A DNA stretch of 64,000 nt. Origin: Raphanus sativus (taxonomy: Eukaryota > Streptophyta > Magnoliopsida > Brassicales > Brassicaceae). Below are positions 12,060-25,277 of the stretch, in pieces. Positions within the stretch are counted from its first letter, which is position 1. The number at the start of each line of letters is the position of its first letter. Where the stretch lies: contig NC_079518.1 of assembly GCF_000801105.2 (NCBI RefSeq), forward strand, positions 15,852,800-15,916,799, given 5' to 3'. The notes under the pieces were generated by a model that worked only from the letters and a program-made list of their open reading frames with translations, had not been told where the DNA came from and did not search any database. Made by a program: the position numbers and the translations under genes.

Positions 12060-12660
12060 AAAACCAAAATACCTGAAATTGGAACCTAACCGAAATCTTT
12101 AAATATCCAAATGATTTTTATATTTATATATCCATAATAACTGAACCAAATAGGAGCTAAACCGAGATCCGAGCGGATACCTGAATCTATAAAAATATTA
12201 ATTATATATACATATAACATAACAAAATATATATTTATATTAAAAGTATTTAAAAATATTTGAAGATAACTAAATTATTATAAAATATCTGAACTACCTA
12301 AAAGCATCGAAACATATCAGAGAGTTTTATACGAAATATCCAAAAGCAATTCGAGATATCCAAATCTTTTTTATCTAACCATCATTATTATTTGATATTT
12401 TATCCTAAATAATTAATATTTTATTTGAACTATCTGAACTATTCAGACCGAAACCAAATGAGAACCAATTTTTGGGTATTTTCCGATTCCTAATTTTAAT
12501 ATCTAAATCCATCAGAACCCGAAATTATTCGAAACAAACAAAAATTAGGTAAAGTAGTAAATAGATCCTCTAGCTTCGTATCCAAACTACCCAAAACCCA
12601 AAATGCCGAACCAAACCAATAGGTCCAATACTCGAAATACCAGTAGTTTCCAAAATTAGT
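12060..12660. repeat. Degenerate CCGAA/ACCAAA-rich dispersed repeat
   Basis: Recurrent short motifs (ACCGAAATC, CCGAACCAAACC, ACTCGAAATACC) in AT-rich DNA. The same kind of sequence occurs at 22.79-23.41, 39.57-40.36 and 62.03-62.64 kb, so it is a dispersed repeat. No ends could be fixed. Confidence 0.5.
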
Positions 12661-13562
12661 TTAGGTTTTTTTTCGTTGAATCCTAGTTGACATGTGTCAT
12701 CATCTTATTGATTGAAAAAATTAAGATGACACGGCATACTAATAATGATGCATGTCTTGAAATTAATTGTGATATGAATATTTACATTTAATGTTAATTT
12801 ATACTTTTGATAAGTTTTTAGAATATAGTAATAACTCATAGATCATTATTAATATAAAAATAAATAATAGTAGAATAAAATATATAAATAATTTATAATT
12901 TTTGAAATATTATTTAATTCTATTTTTATAAAATCCAGATTTTATTACGAAAAACAATTCTTCAAAATTTCATGCATTTTTAAAAATTGCAATTTTCTAA
13001 TTCAAATATATTCTTTTTCTTTAATATCTACATATATTTAACCACTAGATGATAATCTGCGCGTAAGTGCAAAGTGAGTTTTTATACTAATGTTTGTTCA
13101 TTAAATAGTTTAAACATTTTCTAATACTACAATTTTTATCGATTGTAAATAACGAATACAAATGTTGATCTCTTAATTGTATCATTATTATTGAAGAGTT
13201 AACATATTATAGTTCATTTAGTTATTTTAAAGACTTCATATGCATAAAAGAAATTAAGTTTTGCGGTTGACACAAATCACTAAAACTATATAGGTAACAT
13301 TAATTTTAAGATGGCGAAAATGGATTAGGTTTTCTACTTTCGATTTGCTTACTATTGACTCTCCATAAGTGATTTTATTTTATACCTCTATAAAGTTGTG
13401 CTTTCGTTCTCGTTTCTGTTTCACTGATATAAGTTTTGTTTCTTTTCAACTTATTATTTGAATTACATAAGTGTCAATTGTGACAATTATTTCCACTCCA
13501 AATACATATCTAAGAATCAAATTTTTGAAAAAAAAATATTTGTAAACTGTATTCATATGTTA

Positions 13563-13952
13563 GAGCATCTCCAATGTACACCTCTATATTTTCCTCTAAA
13601 ATAGAGATCTCTGTTATAGAGGTGCATTTGCTCTAATGTATGCTTCTATAATAGAGTTCCTCTATTTTAGAAGAAAATATAGAGAAATCCTACTTTTCAC
13701 CTCTATATTTAGAGATGAAAATAGCAATTCTTTATCTTTTCCCCTATAAATAGAGGAACTCTATTATAGATGCATACATTGGAGTAAATTCACTTCTATA
13801 ATAGACTTTCTCTATTTTAAGGTAAAATATAGACATGAGAAAATTCATTTCTATAATAGAGTTTCTCTATTCTAGGGTAAATTTTTTTTTTTTTTTGTCA
13901 TCATTCTAGGGTAAAATATACAGATAAAAATAGAGGTGAGTTGAAGATGGTC
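13563..13952. mobile_element. Tourist-like MITE, copy 1
   Basis: The terminal inverted repeats GAGCATCTCCAA... and ...TTGAAGATGGTC are flanked by TTA on both sides (13560-13562, 13953-13955), the 3-bp duplication of PIF/Harbinger elements. The interior is made of repeated CTCTATTATAGAG-type palindromes. A closely related copy is at 52616-52957 and weaker relatives are at 47.3, 50.5 and 51.8 kb. Confidence 0.75.
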
Positions 13953-14350
13953 TTAGTGTTCAAATCTAATATATAAAGCTGTTATAGAATATAAATGCAG
14001 ATCCGAAATATAAATGTCTGTCTAGTATATATTCACAAGTTTAGTCTAAAAATCATTAAATTCTAGAACAATAAAAAATTACTTATTTTATAACCTGCAT
14101 TTTTGAGGTTGAGTTATTTAAGAGTATGCCGCTAAATATATATATATAATACTTTAACATTCTAGTATATGTAAACTATTGTATAAACTACGAAATGTTT
14201 GATTAATTAAATGATAAACCAGAAAACTGATAATAAACAGTTCTAATCTCTCATTCTTACAACTATAATAGCTAGAGACTGTAATTATAAGAAACAAATA
14301 TTAGACGAATGATCAAATCTCTTATTCTCTTTGAACAAACTAAAAATTGG

Positions 14351-14511
14351 TAATTGGAATATTGATAAGATATTTTATTAAATATTTTTAGGAATAAAAT
14401 TCAAGACTAAATTATCTAATCGGAATGAAGTAATTTGAATATTGATAAGATATTTTATTAAAATATTTTTAGGAATAAAATTCAAGACTAAATTATCTAA
14501 TCGGAATGAAA
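14351..14511. repeat. 80-bp tandem duplication
   Basis: Two adjacent, nearly identical 80-base units (14351-14430 and 14431-14511) containing ATTGATAAGATATTTTATTA and ending CGGAATGAA. They differ by a few bases. Confidence 0.9.
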
Positions 14512-14767
14512 TAATATATATATATATATAGTGCTTCGAATATTAAAAATTACTTCGATTTGAATCAGTGTATATTGGGATAGTCATGATCAAATAACAT
14601 ATTAGAAACCACCTATCTAAAAGATAATTTGTAAACATAAAAATATATACATTAGAGTAAGCACATAAATCAAAATCAATACATTTTATTTATTTGCAAT
14701 CATGTTTTTGAAAATAAATCAAAATAATTATTTTGTTTATTTTATATGGTATATAATTAAACTTTAA

Positions 14768-14768
<1 letters not shown>

Positions 14769-14800
<32 letters not shown>
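14769..14800. repeat. (AT)n microsatellite
   Basis: About 15 TA units. Confidence 0.9.
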
Positions 14801-14803
<3 letters not shown>

Positions 14804-15531
14804 TAGTATAGATATCAACTATTGACACTTCCTACTCATATGTTTTTTTTAACATTTGTATATTTTCCGTAACAAAATTTTAAACTGTTAATCACCAAAA
14901 TTTTAATGTGAGATTTCTCAAATGAAATTTCAAAATTAAAGTATTAAGATTTCAATAATTTTTCAATGGAAATTTTGAAATTAACATATTGTATATAGTA
15001 GATAATTTAATTTAAATGATATATATATATATATACGGATATCTATTAGTGAGATTTCATATTCATATAATTTATGATCAATTGTATCTTGCTTGAACAA
15101 AAAAAACATTAATCACAAAATTTTCAATGTGGGACTTTTACCATTTTTAGTAATTTATAGTCGTTTTGAAAATTCAAATATAAAAATATAAGAAAAATCT
15201 ATTTTTATATTATATGTTTAATGTGATTGTTTAATTTCTTTTAAAAATATAAAACTAAACAAAAAGAGAAAAGATAAATAGTTGTTATCAAATGTGTATG
15301 ATTTATATTTCGTAATCATTAATTGTCATATATATATATCAATTATATTATGTAAACAACTAAAAATATTCTTTAGTACAATACTAAATAATTTGATAGT
15401 TAATTTAGTAAAAAAATATAATATATATTTATACAGACCAATTTATTTTTTTAAGGATTTTAAGTATCATCTCAGTGATGACATGTGGGGATGAAAACAT
15501 ATTGTAATGTTCCATGACTAATATATAGGGA

Positions 15532-16294
15532 TATATCTTTTTTTGTCATTAGGGATATTATCTTTACTTTATAATAATTATATACTTAACAATATTTTCT
15601 CTTAACTTTATAGAATTTAATTTGATATATTATAATCAAAAGAAATAGATAAAAAAAAATTCTACGATTATAATTTTAACTATATACATATACATTATTA
15701 AATATATATTTTAAATTTCTAGTTTATCTTAGTTTTTACATATAACTAAATCGAAATTAAATTAAATTTTAAGCAAATAATAAAATCTAAAAGTTAACAA
15801 ATTTATTTCAAAACATAGGGAAACACCTAGTTCATTACAAGTAAAATGTAATTCGACACACTTCATTTAATCAAAAGAGTTAAACAGATTATGTGTGAAC
15901 AAGGCACAGCTTTTTACTTTTTTTTTAATTTTAGGGGCATCCCAACCAGTATAGCTCACACATACAACCTCTCTAATTTATAAAGTATCTTTTTAATATA
16001 AAAATTAAAAGACTGTTTAAATGAAATAGCATTGCCCTTCAAGAATTATGTATAAATGTTTTATTGTATATGCATATCATCAAATGACATCTCTGCATCA
16101 CATCTTTTCTGTCAAAAGCCAAGAGATCATTGCAACAAAGCAACAGAAGCTCATAGATTCTAAGACGAGACTTACCAAAGTTCATCATGTCACAACTTTC
16201 AAAGGGAAAGACTGAAACTTATACGTGGCCCTTGATAAAAACTAGCCACCCCCGGCAGTATATACAAACTTCAATCATATATTTCTTCTGCCGT
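15532..16294. other. Intergenic and 3' flank of TH2
   Basis: AT-rich to about 16080; the more mixed sequence from 16080 to 16294 is probably the 3' untranslated region of the minus-strand TH2 gene. No other gene seen. Confidence 0.5.
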
Positions 16295-19253
16295 TTACTC
16301 CCATCCAAGAGCGAAGGAATGTATTTCAGCCCAGCTTGATACCGTGTAAAGTGTGCCAGAGAGTCCCTTCCAGGTTTCTTCTTGTTTCTGTTTTTGCACA
16401 ATTCCAGAGAACAAAGGCACAAATGAGACCCCGAAATGGCTTCCCACTCTCCTGAGGCTCGAGCTAGAGGCAACCACTATTCCTATGTCTGCTTCCAGGA
16501 GACAGAGCAAGTCACCTACTGAATCTCCAATGTAAACAGTAAGGATGCCTTTATCCTCCTTCTTTCTGTTTTCTAGAATGCTCTTAAACTGCTGAGCCTT
16601 GTCGATTGGGGATTCCACTTTTCGTTCAATTTCTCCAGTAGAGATAGATTCCTCGAACGTGAATTCATTTGCATGTACTTCCACTGCATCTACTCCCCCT
16701 GTAAAAAAAGAGTAGATATTTTTTAGCATAATTAACTGTCTGCCAAAAAATTATGAAATAAAGGGATTTAGGCACATACGTGCAGAAAAGGCTGCTCTGA
16801 TGAGGTCACCACACCAACAATACGAAAGCACGTGGAGTTTTGCATTCGCATCCTGAGTCTTCAAAATTTTCTGGAAGACACTGATGCAGCCATCTTGAAG
16901 AATTAACCTTTCCCCAGCTCGCTTGATGTCATCGAGATTCAGGCCCTTGAGTACACCAGACTCGATCACTCGATCGTTTGCCTTCTTCTCAAACTCTGAC
17001 AGCTGTTCTAGTGCTTCACATAAACCCTCGTAGTCAAACTTGTCCGCTGCAAATTCAAACACAAAGGCTCAAGCACTTTCTAAACTGCATACAGGATGAT
17101 CAAGTAAAAGTAAGCGAGCCTGACCTTTTTCCTTATTCAGAATACTCTCTATGCACTCTTCATAATGCTCTGTATACTGTTTAGAAAGTAGACTCCAGGT
17201 GTTCTTCAGGTCAGCCGAGAGCATCCGATTCATTTGTTGACCCTGGTCATCTTTCGGGGCAGTTACGATTGCAATTTCGGCTAAAATAGCAGAAGAATCA
17301 ACAACGGTGCAAGTCAGATCAAAATCAGAAAATATCATGAGCTCATCTTTTGAATGGTTCTTCAGCAGCGGAACTATGGTAGGCTGAGCTAACGGTTGGG
17401 CATGGAAGAACTCTACTTCAAGCTTCATTGCCTGTTGATACAAGTTTTCAATGATGTCCAGCTCTTCCCCAGTCATACAGACACTAAGCTTCTCGAGCAA
17501 GTCTTCAGTTTGCTTAGCTGATGCCTGGGAGAAAAAGGAAAGCAGACAACAATTCATATACAAGATGCATCATCTCAGACAGTGTATTATAAAACATTGA
17601 CAATTCACAAAACACGTAGAGACATGAAACTATTACATACCTGGAAAGCTTCACTAGAATAATTTTCGATCCATTTCTTGTAGGGATGGTTCATTTCACT
17701 CGAATCTAGAAGCGCTCCAAACTCCTTACCAAGAAAGGCATACAACTTCATGCAAGGTGTCACAGCACCAAGCGTGTAGGCGGCCACTTTCGTTTTCTCA
17801 AATGGAGTATCAAGCATGCCGGGAGCTTTGAGTCCTTCTACTTTTCCGGATGCTGTAGCTAATAAGAACTCGGTGTATCTCAAAGTTGCTGAGTTAACAC
17901 TTACTTCTTTGTTAATGTCTAAATCCCAATCCTGCAAGGATCAGACGAGCATTCTACTGAGTCTATCACTTGATCAAAAAAATCTAATAATTATGTTCGC
18001 CAGAACACTTCATGTCAAGAATACCAATACAACAACCCTGAGATATATAACTTAACAGTAATATTTTTCATAGTTTAGAAGCTAAGTGGCACCAACTTAC
18101 ATGGTATATTCATTATATATCCACGCATCAAGACACTCCCCCAAATTTTGAAGTAAAAAAAAAGTGATTCTTGCACTAATAGTGCTTGGAATTCAACACC
18201 AGAAGGCTTATAATAACTAATTCACTCATTGGAACATTTAAACTCTATCTCAAAGACATTGATCCATTTCAAGAATTCGGCTGCAACAAGTCAATCATGG
18301 TAAAAGAATATGAAAGATCAAACAAAAGTTATTTCATTGCAATATATATTTTTTAAAATCCCATGATATGAATTTCTGGTTTCCAATCTAAGCAGCAAAC
18401 AGGATGATGTTGTAAGATACATGAATGTTTTTATGCTCTGTACCTGAACAAAGGAGTCGTGCATTTTCAACTCATCCATGACGCTTTTCCTCAAGTTAGA
18501 AATCGCCAACTTATCATCATCATCATCAGCACACTCTCCGGCCAACTCATACCTAAAATGCAAACCGTTTTTACAAGAGTCAAAACCAAACGATCAACTG
18601 CTACTAACCAAATCATAACAGGCACTGATGAATAAGAATTATATCCCACAAAAAAAAAACCTTAAGTGATCTTAAAAAGAAAAAAAAAACAAGTCTTGAT
18701 GTATTTTCGTCTATAGAGTTTGTGATACATTCCTAATCCTAGAAACCTTATCTTTTTAGCACAATCATTGTTACAAACCTTAAAAAGTAATAGGTCCATC
18801 ATATGATTCAAGAAACTCTGATATTATCCACTGAATCTTATTCTTAACAAAAGAAAAAAAAAGAATATTCTCTATCTGATTCCAAAACCCTACAACTGAT
18901 AAAAAGATCCAAATCACTCACGCGTGAGCAAAGGCCTTAAGGAAATGAACATCCTGAGCAATATACTGACGGAACGTCTCGATCTTGAGGTTGCCGGCGG
19001 CCAAAGAGACGGCGAAGGGGCTGTACATCGAGAAGAGGCACTCTCTGTTGAACTTGATCCACAGCCTCCCCGCCAGAGCTTCTTCGCAGAGGCTAACGGC
19101 GGAGATGCTAGGAGGAATCGACATCATCGTCGCCGATCGGGAGACGGAAGAAGAAGACTTGTTGCTGCCGAACAGGAGAGAACGGATCGGGGCGGGGGCG
19201 CGTGGGGATCGGAGAAGGGCGAGCGAGGTGTTGATGGAGAAGAGGATGCGCAT
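16295..19253 (-). CDS. TH2: Thiamin monophosphate phosphatase TH2 (TenA domain fused to HAD phosphatase)
   Basis: Six exons join in frame (19253-18922, 18552-18444, 17931-17641, 17524-17125, 17046-16780, 16698-16295) into about 600 residues with GT-AG introns. Residues about 50-290 are a TenA/THI-4 domain (FRQYIAQDVHFLKAFAHAYE). From about 305 a HAD-type phosphatase follows, with motif I DFDLT at 311-315 (both catalytic Asp kept) and motif IV GDSVGD near 525-530. Known: the Arabidopsis relative, AT5G32470, dephosphorylates thiamin monophosphate to thiamin, the step before pyrophosphorylation, and the TenA part is related to pyrimidine salvage enzymes. The N-terminal 42 residues are Arg/Ser-rich with no acidic residue, like an organelle presequence, and a second Met pair at 43-44 could start a cytosolic form. 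It appears complete and functional. The leader is GA/CT-rich (19262-19315). Confidence 0.93.
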
Positions 19254-20440
19254 AAAGTAAAAGATTCTCTTTTCTCTTTAATACGATGAGGAGGGGAGAG
19301 GAGGGGAGGGGAGATGGAAACTAGTTGTAGTAGTAGGAAGACTAGTAGATGGTTAGATGTAGAGAAGAGACAACTCTGCCTTCCCTTCCTTCATTTTTAC
19401 TGTATTTATTTATTTTATTTATTATGTGAATTCGACATTTTTGTGTGTTTGTCACCAAATTATATTTCTGCAAAGATTGTTTTTAAGAAAAAATATGGGT
19501 GAGTTACATAAATCAGGACTTTTTAGATTGAAGATTGAATTAATCGACTAACCGGAACGATAATCATTTTTACTCTACTAAAATGAAGCGACTTAAGAAA
19601 AAAAACCAAACTTATCATCATCCAATTTGAACCAAAACCAAAATTTTGGATTATCGTTCAAAAGTTTCTAATGAAACTGTGTTTTAATTGGATATTAGAT
19701 CCTGGTCATCCCTTTTTATCGATAAATATATGGAAGAATAAATTCATAATTCAATTATTTTTTTCGTAAATTTTTATTGGTTTGTTAATTTCTGAATTTA
19801 TATATATATATATATGTAAATATTCACATATTTTAAATTTTGTTATTGGATTGTTATATTTTGGATTTTATTTTGAAATTCCATATTTTAAATATATATA
19901 ATTCAACATATTTTTATAATTTTGTTACTGATTTTAATAGAAATTGATATCTGAAATTTCTGTGAAACTAAAATCTTAATATATGAGAGATATTTTCAAT
20001 ATCAAAATCTACAAAGTATTATGTGTGTATTTATGCAAACCTATGGAATAATATTTTAGAACTTATTATTTGTGGAGTATTCTATAAATGTGTACATATT
20101 TGGGTTTTAATATAATATATCTAATTAAATTTAGTATTAATATTTGATCAAAAATTAAGTATTATACATTTTAATACTGTACATTATAATATAAACTTAA
20201 TCTACTATTTTCCAACTGATTTGGTATGAAACATTTTTCATGGTAAGCAGTTGTGCAAAGATTTAATTTTTTACTTCATAAAAATTTAGAGAAAAAATAT
20301 GAAGCTGTTAGATGAATTCGACTAATTCTATAAAATGTTTACATATTGAGTTTTTAGTACCAACGAACCAATACTACTTATATATACATATAATTTCATT
20401 AGAGTTGAACTTCAAATTCATGATCTCACCATTTAACATA
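19254..20440. other. Intergenic, upstream of TH2
   Basis: The first 60 bases are a strongly purine-rich plus strand (pyrimidine-rich TH2 leader). Beyond about 19500 the DNA is AT-rich without recognised features. Confidence 0.5.
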
Positions 20441-20549
20441 ATAGATTTTAGTAACGTTAAAAAAATTACTAGGCGGTAACTAGGCATTTTGTAAGAAACT
20501 ACTAGGCGGATTATTGTGTCTAGACGAGGTTTATGCGTTAATGAATTAT

Positions 20550-20582
<33 letters not shown>

Positions 20583-20900
20583 ATGTCTTAGTTTTTGAGT
20601 GTAACTATAGTATTATTTTGATGAATTATATAAATTACATATATGGTGTTTAAAAAAGGTGTTTCAGAAAAAAATATAAATTAGATATACAAAAACAAAA
20701 GAAATTAGAAATTTAGTGAATTTTTACAAACCTTATTGATTAATTTAATAGATTTAGACTAATTTATTTGAATTTAAACAATTTATTACTATTTGAACCG
20801 TACAAATCAGATTTTAAAAATCTTTGCGGTTAGAACCAAGTTACCGTCTGGACAGACGCTTAAGTCAAACCTAGACCGATTTTAAAAACCATGTCGTTTT
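20441..20900. repeat. Possible small dispersed element with CTAGGCGG motifs
   Basis: ACTAGGCGG motifs occur near 20470 and 20512, and a diverged inverted counterpart (AACCTAGACCGATTTTAAAAACCATG) near 20868. This pairing is typical of a common plant non-autonomous element, but exact ends and target duplication were not found. An (AT)n run lies at 20552-20581. Confidence 0.3.
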
Positions 20901-21410
20901 AGTGTTTGTCTCTTGTCAGAAAAAGTGTTTGTCAACAAAATATACTATTGAAAAATATTTTAAATAAGGAGAAATTATAAAAAAATATATCTAAATTTGA
21001 CTATATATTGCTAATGTATACAGAAAATTGTCAAACTAAAATTTATATGAATATATTAAAACTTAAAACTATATAAATTATCTACAAAAGTTAATCTCTC
21101 GCTTATAAAGCGCAGCATAAAATTAATATATTGTTATATAAGATAACATAAATTAGACAAAATATTAATTTCGTATCACTTCGAAATGTAATTTTCTTCT
21201 AGTGAAAAAATGAGTACAACTGTTGATGTAAGCAAATGAACTCCCACGAGTGGTTATGTTTATATATCATATAGTTTAATATTTAACTAATATGAGCATC
21301 AGATTCAGAGTAGGCGTAAAATTTTCATCTTATTATTAAAGAGAGAATACATACTCAAAACAAGAAATCTGGAATAAGTCTATCAATACATTTATCATAT
21401 TTTTTATAGA
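20901..21410. other. Intergenic AT-rich DNA
   Basis: Nothing recognised; the last 100 bases are the likely 3' flank of the small peptide gene. Confidence 0.5.
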
Positions 21411-21650
21411 TTAGTTAATCAAGCCAACTTGTTTGTTGTTGTTTTGGTTCTTTAGAATCTTTGTCATTAGAGATAGTGGAGATATATTACACATTCTATG
21501 ACATTCGGAACACTCTCCTGCTGATGCAAAAGCTTTGCAATGAGGACGGCAAATCGCATTGCATTTCACCTCCGATTTTGCGTCACCTTCGATAACAATC
21601 AATGTTAGTATCATCATCATTATCCATACTGTGCTCAAATATTTACCCAT
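21411..21650 (-). CDS. Small secreted cysteine-rich peptide (thionin-like family suspected)
   Basis: A single-exon, 79-residue protein. Residues 1-24 are a typical signal peptide: basic start, hydrophobic core rich in Met/Ile/Leu, cleavage expected after GDA. The mature part has six cysteines (C30, C34, C38, C47, C50, C54) in the pattern CX3CX3CX8CX2CX3C, then a basic, Asn-rich tail without cysteine. This agrees with the many small secreted cysteine-rich peptides of Brassicaceae annotated as plant thionin family, which act in defence or reproductive signalling. The exact family is uncertain: the spacing is not that of a classical thionin or defensin. A TATA box about 70 bases upstream supports the start and the reality of the gene. 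Confidence 0.65.
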   Translation of the reverse strand: MGKYLSTVWIMMMILTLIVIEGDAKSEVKCNAICRPHCKAFASAGECSECHRMCNISPLSLMTKILKNQNNNKQVGLIN

Positions 21651-21716
21651 TTTTCTTATATATGTGCTTTTTTCTTCTTAATGTATAAAAATGAATTTGT
21701 TAGTGAACTAACATCT

Positions 21717-21726
21717 CTATTTATAG
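21717..21726 (-). promoter_or_regulatory. TATA box of the cysteine-rich peptide gene
   Basis: CTATAAATAG on the minus strand, 67 bases upstream of the ATG, a near-perfect plant TATA box at a sensible distance. Confidence 0.65.
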
Positions 21727-21784
21727 CTTCACTGCTTATTAGTAGAATTGAGTTTGTTATTTATTTTATTTTTGGATAATTAAA

Positions 21785-22290
21785 CTTGAGGGTATATATA
21801 GTATCTAGGTGGAAGAAATACATATAAAATAATATTCTGTTTATAATATATTTTATTATAATTTCTGTTTATGTATAAAAATATTCTATGTTTCAATTGT
21901 TGAGATTCTTTTCCATGTAACTTACAATATGATCTTGTTATATGTAGCAGAAATCTAGTAAATGGTGAAAGTCTCATGATATAAACTTTAATTTCATATC
22001 TGTTTCTAAAATTGACTATTTATTTCTAATTAGTAGATTCTCTTTTCGTTTTTGGAAACATAGATGAAGGTATATTATCTATGTAGAAGTAATTCATACC
22101 ATATAAATGTTTTGTTTATAGTTAACTCCAATTTCTATACCTTACTGAAACACAATCTCTTATTTTTGTTGGGATCTTTTTCCATGCAGGTTTTATTATT
22201 TAAAATGCAATGTTTATCTCAACCATTCAAGCATGGAAATGAAGTTACAATATGATCTTAATCCATGTTATATCAGATATCTCTTTTGGA
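21785..22290. repeat. Diverged direct repeat upstream of the cysteine-rich peptide gene
   Basis: Two units (about 21785-21965 and 22062-22290) share the order GGTATAT..TATCTA.GT.GAAG, then ACA..ATAAAAT/TATAAATGTT.TGTTTATA, then CTTTTTCCATG, then TTACAATATGATCTT. They look like an old local duplication of a non-coding segment. Confidence 0.5.
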
Positions 22291-24604
22291 TATATATCTT
22301 TTTGTAGAATTTATTCTATTAAGACAATTATTATATAAAATTTATCTTGCATCTACTGGTATATTATAGAATGTTCCATCCAATTTTAACTTAAATGTTA
22401 TATATCTCTAGAGTTAGTTCCAACATGTTAAATTTACTCATAATATATAAAAATAAAATCTTAAATATAATTTTCTTAAGCATTTTACAAGATTTGGGTC
22501 CATTTTCCGAAACGTAGCAGAATTGTTTTTTGCTTTGATCATTTTGGAATAATTCTATAGATTATATAATATATATTTACTAGGGTCAGTCCCCGCTACG
22601 CGCGGGATATTGACCATTTGTTATTTCTTTTTATTATAATTTGGGATGAAATGTTTTGTGTGTAGCATGTGTTAGCATTTGAAAGTATTGTTTCTTAAAG
22701 AATAGTGGCTTATCACAATGTGATAGTGAATTGAGTACAATGACAGCACTACGTTGATCGTATAGTTAAGAAAGAGTGCGAGCAGGAATGGTCATTTAAC
22801 TTGATATCTGAATCTGTATCCAAACCAGACCCGAACGGATATTGATTTAGAAGAGATTGAATATTCGAATCTGAACGGATAATATCCGATCCCGAATGTA
22901 TATCCGAAGATAACCGAACATAAGAATAGTTGACCATATATTTCTAGTTTACTTTTCTCTACATATAAATTCTGCACATGATTCAAAATCAAATAATACA
23001 TATAATTATGGACAAAATAATTTAATATTCACTTGATATATATATCAAGCTCTTGTTTCTTATATCAAAAAGTTGCATCCAAATTTTTAAAATAACAATT
23101 AAATTATCTATTTTTGAAGTTTTATCTTCAAACCTATTAATAGTTTAATCTATTAAAAATTAGAAGATCACTTAAGTTAAAAGTATATATTTTAAATACA
23201 AAAACGTAAACAATGAAGAATTTAAATTTTTACTTTTAAAATCTAAATATCCAAACCCGAGACAAAATAACCAAACCTGAAATTAAAATACCCGAACCCC
23301 ATCCGAAATATAGAAATACCAAATGGATTTTATGCTTCTATATTGAATTACCCAAAAATCTGAAATAGCCTATCTGAACCCCAACGGGTATCCAAATGCC
23401 CAACCCTAAATGTAAGTGAGCTTAAATATATTCATCACATAGTTTGTGGTTATTAGTTCTAATAAAAGACTATAAAGTTATAGTTAGTTATGGTTTTGGT
23501 AAGGGTTATTACTTAAGTCACAAACATGAAGTTTAAACTACTAAAAAAGAAGTTTGAACTATTATACATGTTTTAAAAACTGGTGAGTTTGGTGGCGAGT
23601 ACATTTGGTTGGGCCCTTTGAAGATTGGAATGTAAAGTTTGTTTAGTGGTTGGCTGTATCTTTTAGGTCCATTAAATGCAGTGGGTTTTACGTTTTTAAG
23701 TGTTATTAACTGGGCTTGTGAATCGTGTTTGAAGTTTTCTTATTTTAAATTAAGTCCGTTGGATATATTTGTTTTTCCTTTTTTGGTTCAGGTGATAAAT
23801 TGTTTATTTGCAGGATATAACAGTCAACTCTTGCTGTTTTTTATTAATTTGTCCTTCGGTTATTACAGCTTTTGTAAATCCTGCAATGATCAATGGTTCA
23901 AATTGTTTTTTTGGAGGATGCAGTAATCCACTCTTCTTGTCTTTAAATTAGTTCTTCTGGAAGTTCAACTTTATCTTGATCAAAAAAAGAAAGAAAGCAC
24001 AACTTTTTCTCAATTGTGCTTTAACCAAGACTTTATCTCCTGCGCTGATTTTATTTGTGTACAGAAAGATAGAAAAGTTCTGCATTAACAACTCAGGCTT
24101 ATTGGTTAAAAACAGAGCAATATATTATCTAATATCTCCACATTATATTTTTTTGTATGAAAATGTTTTAACTCAGAGGTAAGGCCTAAACCACTTTGCA
24201 TAATGTTAAAACCCTACTTTAAATGTAAGTAAAACTTTATTTTTATTTGTTAGAAACAGAGCAATAACAATTTGAATGACTTGGGAAGAAAGTAACCAAG
24301 CTAAATAGTTAAAAAAACTACTAATGTATCTTTCGATGTTTCTTAAATCATGTGGGCTGCATATATTGAAAAAGACAACAACGATGCAAAAGCATAAAAG
24401 GTACTAATGTCGATATTGCATACTCTACCTTGGCGATGCGGGCCTTCTTGGTAGATGCTGGGGCCAGAGTTTTCTTTTGTTGATGAGACCACTTGACATT
24501 TGCTTCACGTTCCTAGCAAGAGATTATCTTGCTCCTTTCTACTAAGCTGCAGAATCTTCTACACGAAGAGGGATGAATATACATTAGGCATACTACTTAG
24601 AGCT

Positions 24605-24742
24605 TCATGGATTTGTCTTCAGTTCCGCCAACTCAATCTCGTGACTGATATTTGGAATGTTTCTTCTACTGTAGAACGTGGCCGGCACTGCAACATTATG
24701 TTTCTCTGCCACAATAGTTAACGGTGGCTCCATCGAAGTTAT
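24605..24742 (-). pseudogene. Short gene-like frame inside the Helitron
   Basis: A minus-strand ATG frame of about 43 residues begins MEPPLTIVAEKHNVAVPATF and ends ELAELKTNP before a stop. Composition and codons are gene-like, unlike the AT-rich surroundings. I do not recognise it; it is probably part of a captured host gene. Confidence 0.3.
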
Positions 24743-25277
24743 GGTTCAGAGTTGTCGGGAACCAAACCCCGAGGATTTGTAACAATCTTATTCATATGAC
24801 AGAACAAAATGCCATGTGAAACAGTGAAGCTGCAGGAGAGTAAGTACCATCGGAAGAGATGAGTGTATATACATGTCCGAGCAAGAGATTATCGGAAGGA
24901 CGAAGTAAATTGATTCAGATGATGCAGAGAGAGCCACATTGAGGTACGTAGGAGGAGATGAGGAGAGACGGTCAGGATGAGACTTAACAACCTCACTGGC
25001 GCTTACTGTACAGTAAAATCTCTCGAACTTCCCGTCTGGTCATTCTAACACCATCGTTGCCGTCACCACCACCTGACAGTAAGTATCCTAATTTCATACT
25101 GAACAAAAAGTAAGAGATAAAGGAGTGAGTAAGCTAAACGGAAGCAACTGATCGAAAAACAAACGGAAGCTAATGGGGAAAAAATTTGATAATCAGACAT
25201 GAACAAAGTGAAACAGAATCAACAAACCAAACAATAACAATCTCCCGAATATTTAAAGATTTTGAAGCCGGAGTTAC

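Larger units (their letters stand above)
13045..15531 (-). mobile_element. Candidate non-autonomous Helitron
   Basis: On the minus strand a 3' end reads TGCACTTACGCGCA (hairpin), then GATTATCATCTAG, followed by a flanking T, as for Helitrons (hairpin, CTAG, T). A matching 5' end, A then TCCCTATATATTAG, lies at 15531. No Rep/helicase is encoded. It contains a Tourist-like MITE, an 80-bp tandem duplication and an (AT)n run. The 3' end is convincing; the pairing with this 5' end is inferred. Confidence 0.4.

Noticed and set aside
18924..19289. 121-codon plus-strand open frame
   Set aside because: Antisense to TH2 exon 1, which has clear family similarity; the frame is a by-product of high GC.
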